A DNA stretch of 64,000 bases from Saccharina japonica (lineage: Eukaryota > Sar > Phaeophyceae > Laminariales > Laminariaceae). The stretch spans positions 1-64,000 of the forward strand of contig MEHQ01002939.1 of assembly GCA_008828725.1 (NCBI GenBank), written 5' to 3'. The notes under the pieces were generated by a model. It ran no database searches and had not been told where the DNA came from. It saw only the letters and a list, made by a program, of their open reading frames with translations. Every line of letters begins with the position of its first letter. The stretch's first letter is position 1. The position numbers and the translations under genes were made by a program. Shown one piece after another: positions 58,802 through 64,000 of this stretch.

Positions 58802-59790
58802 GGTGTGGTGCACGCGGCAGCAGCAGCAGCAGCAGCAGCAGCAGATAGAGCTAGGTCTCAGCTAACCCCAGTCTGTACGTATCGAGGGCAAGTTGCGCTC
58901 GCTCGCGGTGATATCGACTGAATTAATTCGCGAGATCGTTTGTTTTGTCCGTTGCGCACGCAGGACACGCCGACGACGACACGACGAACTCGAAGCGATG
59001 CAAATCCCGCCGCATTTTTTTTGTATCGTGCCGCCCCCGACATGTCCTGCCAACGACGCCATTTCCTGTTTGTTTTTACGCGCATGATATGGACTCATAC
59101 GAAGCATACAACCAAACTGCTTTGACAAGGACATATAGCAGTGCTGCTGCAGCGCCACAGCAGCAGCAGTCAGACCTGCCCCCCACTGCATGTGACAGCT
59201 TGTTAAGGCTGGCTATGATACGTGCAGAACCTCTCTGCACTCTCCTTGAAAATTTATTTCCCGATCAACGTACATTTAGCTTGTGCTTTATGGTGTTGGG
59301 GCCCTTGGATCTGCAAGGGAGAGCAGGCATTGCTGCTGTGTTTGCATCACGAAATGAAATTGCTCAGCAGCAACAAATTTGACCATTCCAGAGCTCTTGT
59401 TCGGTATCTACACTTTGCTGTGGCCGCGTAGGGCGCTACGGGCGGTCGAACTCAAGGCCCACAGGTAGGTTCGCCTGCTAGTGCCCGCCGTTTTAGTCGA
59501 GCATCTGGGTATCAGCAACCTGAGAAACTTTCGTTTTTCAAATTCGTTCACGTATGGATACCAGAGGTATGGGGAGTCGGTTTTGGAGTAAAGAGGCATT
59601 TTTCGTGATGAAAAAGGTGTCGGATCGATCCGGCGACAAAAAGGTTGCCCATGACCTGACAGACGCTCTCTAAAACTGCCTCCATGGAGCGGGTCTGAGC
59701 ATTAGAACTGGAGAAATGTCGTTTTCGGTACGTAGGGAGCAGCAATGAAAGGTCGGCATTATACCAGAAATAGTAGTACTGTATCGCAAC
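58802..59790. other. Upstream of the CH-SAM gene
   Basis: A CAG-triplet run lies at 58818-58841, just upstream of the start codon (likely 5' untranslated region or promoter). Beyond it nothing is recognised as coding. Confidence 0.5.
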
Positions 59791-60150
59791 TTTTTTTTTT
59801 TTTTTCCGTCCCTTTTATTATCTTCGCCCTTCCTTTCTCTCTTCTCCCTATTAATAGTCGTAACTCAGATCCGGGGTCACAAAGTAGGCTCTTCTCCCTC
59901 CTCCCCCACTACGTACGGCTCGTGCCTTGCATTTTTATCGCGAGAAGACTTCAGCTTTCTCTTCCCTCGTCGACTCGCATCGAATTGTTTGAGCCTACCC
60001 ACGCTACTAGGCGCTCTCAGCAGCAGTCGATTCCGTTTTTTATTTATTTTTGCAACTAAACTCAAAAGTCCTACGACCCACGTGAGATTCGAACTCCCGA
60101 CATCAACTCTTAGAAGCGTTCGAAGTTCCCACTAGATCATCGGGGCGACC
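59791..60150 (-). mobile_element. SINE-like retroposon with tRNA-like head
   Basis: On the minus strand a tRNA-like 77-nt head is followed by about 270 bp of body shared with 10702-10912 and 20304-20506, ending in a 15-base A run (T run at 59791-59805 on plus). Head, body and A tail in this order are the layout of a tRNA-derived SINE. Only one of three copies keeps the head, so the link between head and body is inference. Confidence 0.6.
60074..60150 (-). tRNA. tRNA-Arg(UCU)-like sequence, degenerate
   Basis: On the minus strand: 'gatctagtgg' as a D-arm, 'cttctaag' where an anticodon loop with UCU would lie, and 'gggagttcgaatctc' as a T-arm; the ends can only partly pair. The anticodon stem is imperfect. 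Probably the head of a SINE or a pseudogene, not a working tRNA. Confidence 0.4.
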
Positions 60151-61005
60151 GACTGAAATATATATATATTCAAATCAAAAGACTGCAGTGCTCCTGGCAT
60201 ATTTTTTGCTCGAATTAAGGGGGCCCTTAACTGTTACCAGGTACGTACCTGGTACCTGGTACTGGCACGTACTACTGCTGTAGTGCCGCTACTTTTTTTC
60301 AGAAATACACCCGACTTTTCTTTTTTATCTTATCGTGTCGGCTCACGAGCAAATAAAGTATACTCTTCTTCTGTTTGTATACTTCTTCTCACTCCCACGA
60401 CTCTGGTGGCATGCACCCATCGTAATCCATTTATTTGTTGCTGGGATTATTCTCACTCCAATTTTCATTTTTTTTTGCCTGGATTTTTTACACGTCCTAG
60501 ATCAGGGCAAGACAAAGGCATTGCCTTCTGCACCTTTTGATTTATTTCTTTTCTCTGTCAGTTGTGGCCGAAACCAATTTCCGGAATTTTCTGAAATGTG
60601 CCTACAGTAGTTCACGAAAAAGAAAAAGAAAAAGAAAAGGTGCAGTAGATAACCCCTTCGGAAGACTATTATGAAGGGCGTGTCAAGTTTTCAGGTCAAA
60701 ACTCGAAAAAACGGACTGAGAAAGTGCCTGGCCAATTAAAAAAACTGATCTTGGCCATCCCAGCTCGGAGCTGGCCGGCAATATACTATCCAGTTAGAAT
60801 AGGATGTGCACATCAAACGGTTACTATATTTTCGGCCAGAGTGGTGCATCATACGTAGAGGCTATTCATATTGCCACGGCCTACCGGGATATGGCATGTT
60901 GCCACGATGGCCGTTTTCGCCGAAAAGGGGACAGCACAATATTCCTTTTTCCATCAAAGAACATTCGTACGTACATCGCCATCGTCAAAGTGCCCCCCCC
61001 CCCGC

Positions 61006-61533
61006 TATAAATATATGATATATTTATAGGTTGGGTTGGCGTCGGTTGGCAACGACGCTGTAAAACACGCCACTCGCTGCGTGAGCTAGACAACCAGGGT
61101 GCCGTTTTTTTTTGTTATTTTTTTTTGGCGGCCACCAAAGCTGGCGGTCGAGTAGATCATTTGTGCGGGGTGGAGAACCTTTGTTCCGCACAAGGGGAAT
61201 GGTCGTATCACGTAGTGTTAATATGGTAAGGCGTCCGCGAGGCAGTTACATAGTAAAACCCATTGCTGTCTCCGGAAGTGGCCACACCAGAAATTAAATT
61301 AATTCATTGAAGCTGTCGTCCATATGCAAGTCCGCCTCAGAGGCGGTTCTTAGCAGGATGCAGCTCACCCTCCATGCGACTCGCCCATTACCTCACGGCG
61401 TTTCGCGCTTGGTGCAAGCAATGTCTGCCTGGTTGGTGAAAACCCAACGCGCTCCGTCCCGGCATTGTAGGGATGCGAGGGTCTATGGTCATATGACTAC
61501 GGCCGTGCACAACATGAGTACACCCCCCCCCCC
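61006..61533 (+). repeat. C-tail repeat unit 3
   Basis: Nearly identical to 42749-43277. It is followed by an extra fragment of its own 3' part (61534-61580, 'tgcctggttggtgaaaaccc') ending in another C run. Confidence 0.9.
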
Positions 61534-62043
61534 GGACTGCCTGGTTGGTGAAAACCCAACGTGCTCCGTCCCCCCCCCCCCGTCAGCTGCCGCTTGCTGC
61601 TGAACCATGCTCGAGCAACGTGTATCCGGGCCTGTCTATGTCGCGGTGCGCTGCGACGCCTGCCACAGTGCAGCAGTAACGTTGTGCGCCGATATTGAAC
61701 CTCATTGTATGTTACATTCTACTGCAGGCCTTCGTATAGATAATATGTCTGTAACCAGGCATATACCCCCAACGTATGTATGTGATAAATCTTGTATACC
61801 TACTATTTACGAGGGGCAAAGGTAGCCATCAGAACTCGAGCTGGGTCCAAAACCCGTATATCCCATTATGTTTAAACAGCCATATTAGGTTATGACTACT
61901 ATGTTTCCCCATAATAGGGCCGGGTAAACGTAGAACCTATTGCTATTAATAGAGTCTATCATAGTGTGAGACATGAGACGATTCCGCGCCCCCTGACCCC
62001 CACCCGCCCCCGCCCCCGCCCCCGCCCCCGCCCCGCCCCGCAG

Positions 62044-62259
62044 GTGATATCGAACTACACGAAGAAGCTCGTCAACACAGACCCGGAGGCGAACCCGATA
62101 CGCGGCCCGTTTCAGCCCCCGTCCTGGGAGCTGCCGGAAGGGTCGGAGTATCCCGACGTTTCTGACGACGAGTCTGAGGGGGAAGAGACCAACACCGGGG
62201 ACCGGCCTGTGTCGCTAGACGAAACGAGGAAAGAGATGGAGGAGAGGATGGAGAAGAAG
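62044..62259 (+). pseudogene. Duplicated exon 11 of the docking-complex gene
   Basis: Same 216-bp exon, with acceptor and donor, as 43805-44020, with no visible coding difference. No copies of exons 1-10 are present near it, and it is separated from the gene by the opposite-strand CH-SAM gene. It would be an orphan exon unless the assembly is wrong here. Confidence 0.8.
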
Positions 62260-64000
62260 GTGAGGGGGAGGGGGGGGGGGGGTTTGATGTATTTCGCGAA
62301 CAGGCAAGGGGTTGGGGGTTAGGGCGGGATCCCCAGCGGAGGATTGCTTGTGTGCCGTGACTGCAAGGTAGAACGTTTCTGGTAGAAAGAGCCCCTACAC
62401 CTGGGGCTGTCAACACAGAATGTCCCCTCGTACTCGAGCGCAAAGTCCTAGATGATGTTCGCTTTTAATAAAAATCGAGCGCTACGCACGATCCGGTTGT
62501 TCATGGGTGTGTTGTACCGCCGAGCATCGAAGGCGTGCATGCTATGTGGAGAGCAATCGTCTACGTAACGTCTCCGCGCGTGAGGGTTCAACAATAAATG
62601 TATTCAACTATCTTCCGACACACGACACGTGGGTCCCGTTACATATCTAGTGAGGGCTGTTCGGTGTCCGCGTTGCCTACTGCCTGCAACAAGCCGCAAG
62701 GTTGTTGAGCCACAAACGCAAGTTTTTTTTGTCGACGCGGCTGTCCGAGTTTTTTCTTCTCAGCTTGCCCCCATGACAAGGTGCCCTTGGGTTCCCCCGA
62801 CGAGCGTCCCTTACATCGCTCGTGCCATGCACCACCCCCCATGGAGGGTGTCTGGCAATGAACCTCGCCTATAAAGCAAGAGGGGTCTCACGTAGGAGGT
62901 AGGTAGCTGAGGCAAGGCTACAGGGTAAGCAAGTCGGCCACGGATTCGCCCCCTCAAGACACCGAACCATTAATCTTGGGAGTTCTGGGTAACACGCAAA
63001 TCGGCAAGCATACCGTGCGCCCTTGCTTTTGCTGCAAGCACTCACGTGTTGCTGCTGCGTCGGGTCATCACTTGGATCAAACATTGAGCTTCGGACGACG
63101 GCAAACGGAACGGGGGGAAACCATCCACAAGCAGTGTAGGCGTGTGCGAGCTATTCGATTATTCCGCACAGGTAGGAAGCAAGCGGTTGGGGTCAATGTA
63201 CGCGAGGTTGTACAAAAACCGGTCCCCCTGCAAAGCCTTCAGGACACTGAATTTTTATGGGTTAGGTACTGTCGTGCGGGGTGTGAAACAGGGGAGGCTT
63301 CTCGAGGCAGTTTACGTGGGCTCATATAATACGATAGAAGGACGTTGGAGAGAATAAAACGAGGCGCACAACCAACGACACCCAACTTTCAACGGCAAAG
63401 AACTCCGTATTTTTCATAAGTTTCTTTCCATTTTCCCATTCGCACGATGGCCATATTGTACGTGGAAAGACTCATCCGTTGACCGTCATTTCGAGCACAC
63501 TTTCTCTTCGTTCTTGCTTTTGAGTTAATGTCGTGAACTTCGTACAATATTGCCCCTCCCGCCCGCTCCCCCACACAGGGGGGTTTCCTGGGACGGACAG
63601 CAAAAACGCCCCCACCAAAAACCGCCCGCTTCATGATCGCGTCTCAAAGTCACACCTTAACCATTACGCTATGAACTGAAAAAACGTGTCCCACACTAAT
63701 TCCAAGTAGTATATGAATGTCCCAGAAACAATGGTTGCAGTTCCTCAGGGGTCTAAGAGTCAAACCACCACCCATGCCTCCGATCCTGCTTGCATACCGC
63801 TCCAATGGTCCATACGCGCGGCAGGTTGCCACCATGCGGCGAAAAGCGGCGTTTCTGCGAAAAATCCCCGGGCGTAGCTTCACCGGGACTGCCTCGACGG
63901 GGCGGGGGGGCACCAGAGGCGTAGCGGGGTCGCCGCGATAGTTTGGTCAGAGCTACTGTAGTACGTAGTGATGGGAAGTACGGTGTGTGAGAGTTGTGAA

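Larger units (their letters stand above)
61006..64000 (+). repeat. Duplicated segment, copy B (empty site)
   Basis: Second copy of the segment at 42749-47699, without the hAT-like element; 62641 onward continues directly from GTCCCGTT. It reaches the end of the window and still matches there. Confidence 0.95.

Overview
The window looks like nuclear DNA of an intron-rich eukaryote, most likely a brown alga or a close stramenopile relative. This rests on short exons with GT-AG (two GC-AG) borders separated by long introns, many poly-G/C tracts and tetranucleotide microsatellites, dense transposon remnants, and a flagellar dynein-docking gene. The species assignment is inference. No bacterial operon, rRNA gene or CRISPR array was seen. 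Gene models were built by hand from reading frame, splice borders and phase.

Layout. (1) About 588-7507: a mobile-element region with long inverted ends. Each end holds a tandem array of a unit of roughly 170-220 bp, in opposite orientation (4 units left, 6 right). Between them lie two LINE 3' ends and a broken tyrosine recombinase gene. (2) 8484-19506, minus strand: a complete nine-exon saccharopine-dehydrogenase-like oxidoreductase (428 codons). Its introns hold microsatellites, a 146-bp tandem duplication and a fold-back element with telomere-like repeats at its centre. (3) 19507-23260: repeat-rich intergenic DNA. (4) 23261-30283, minus strand: nine exons of the DNA primase-polymerase PrimPol, with all three catalytic motifs and the C-terminal zinc finger; its N-terminus is unresolved. 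Further coding-looking exons lie at 30.8-32.8 kb. (5) A divergent pair around 35 kb: a minus-strand unknown gene (first exon 34469-34903) and a plus-strand outer-dynein-arm docking-complex coiled-coil gene (eleven exons, 35314-44020). (6) 42-48 kb and 61-64 kb: two copies of one segment. The first carries a 1931-bp hAT-like insertion with an 8-bp target duplication; the second keeps the empty site. (7) 49496-58801, minus strand: a seven-exon gene coding for a calponin-homology (CH) domain, a long low-complexity linker and a C-terminal SAM domain. (8) 59.8-60.15 kb: a SINE-like repeat with a tRNA-like head.

The four recognisable genes do not form a pathway. They are a lipid-droplet/membrane oxidoreductase-like protein, a DNA-damage-tolerance primase, a ciliary docking factor and a probable cytoskeletal adaptor. 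Most of the remaining sequence is repeats.
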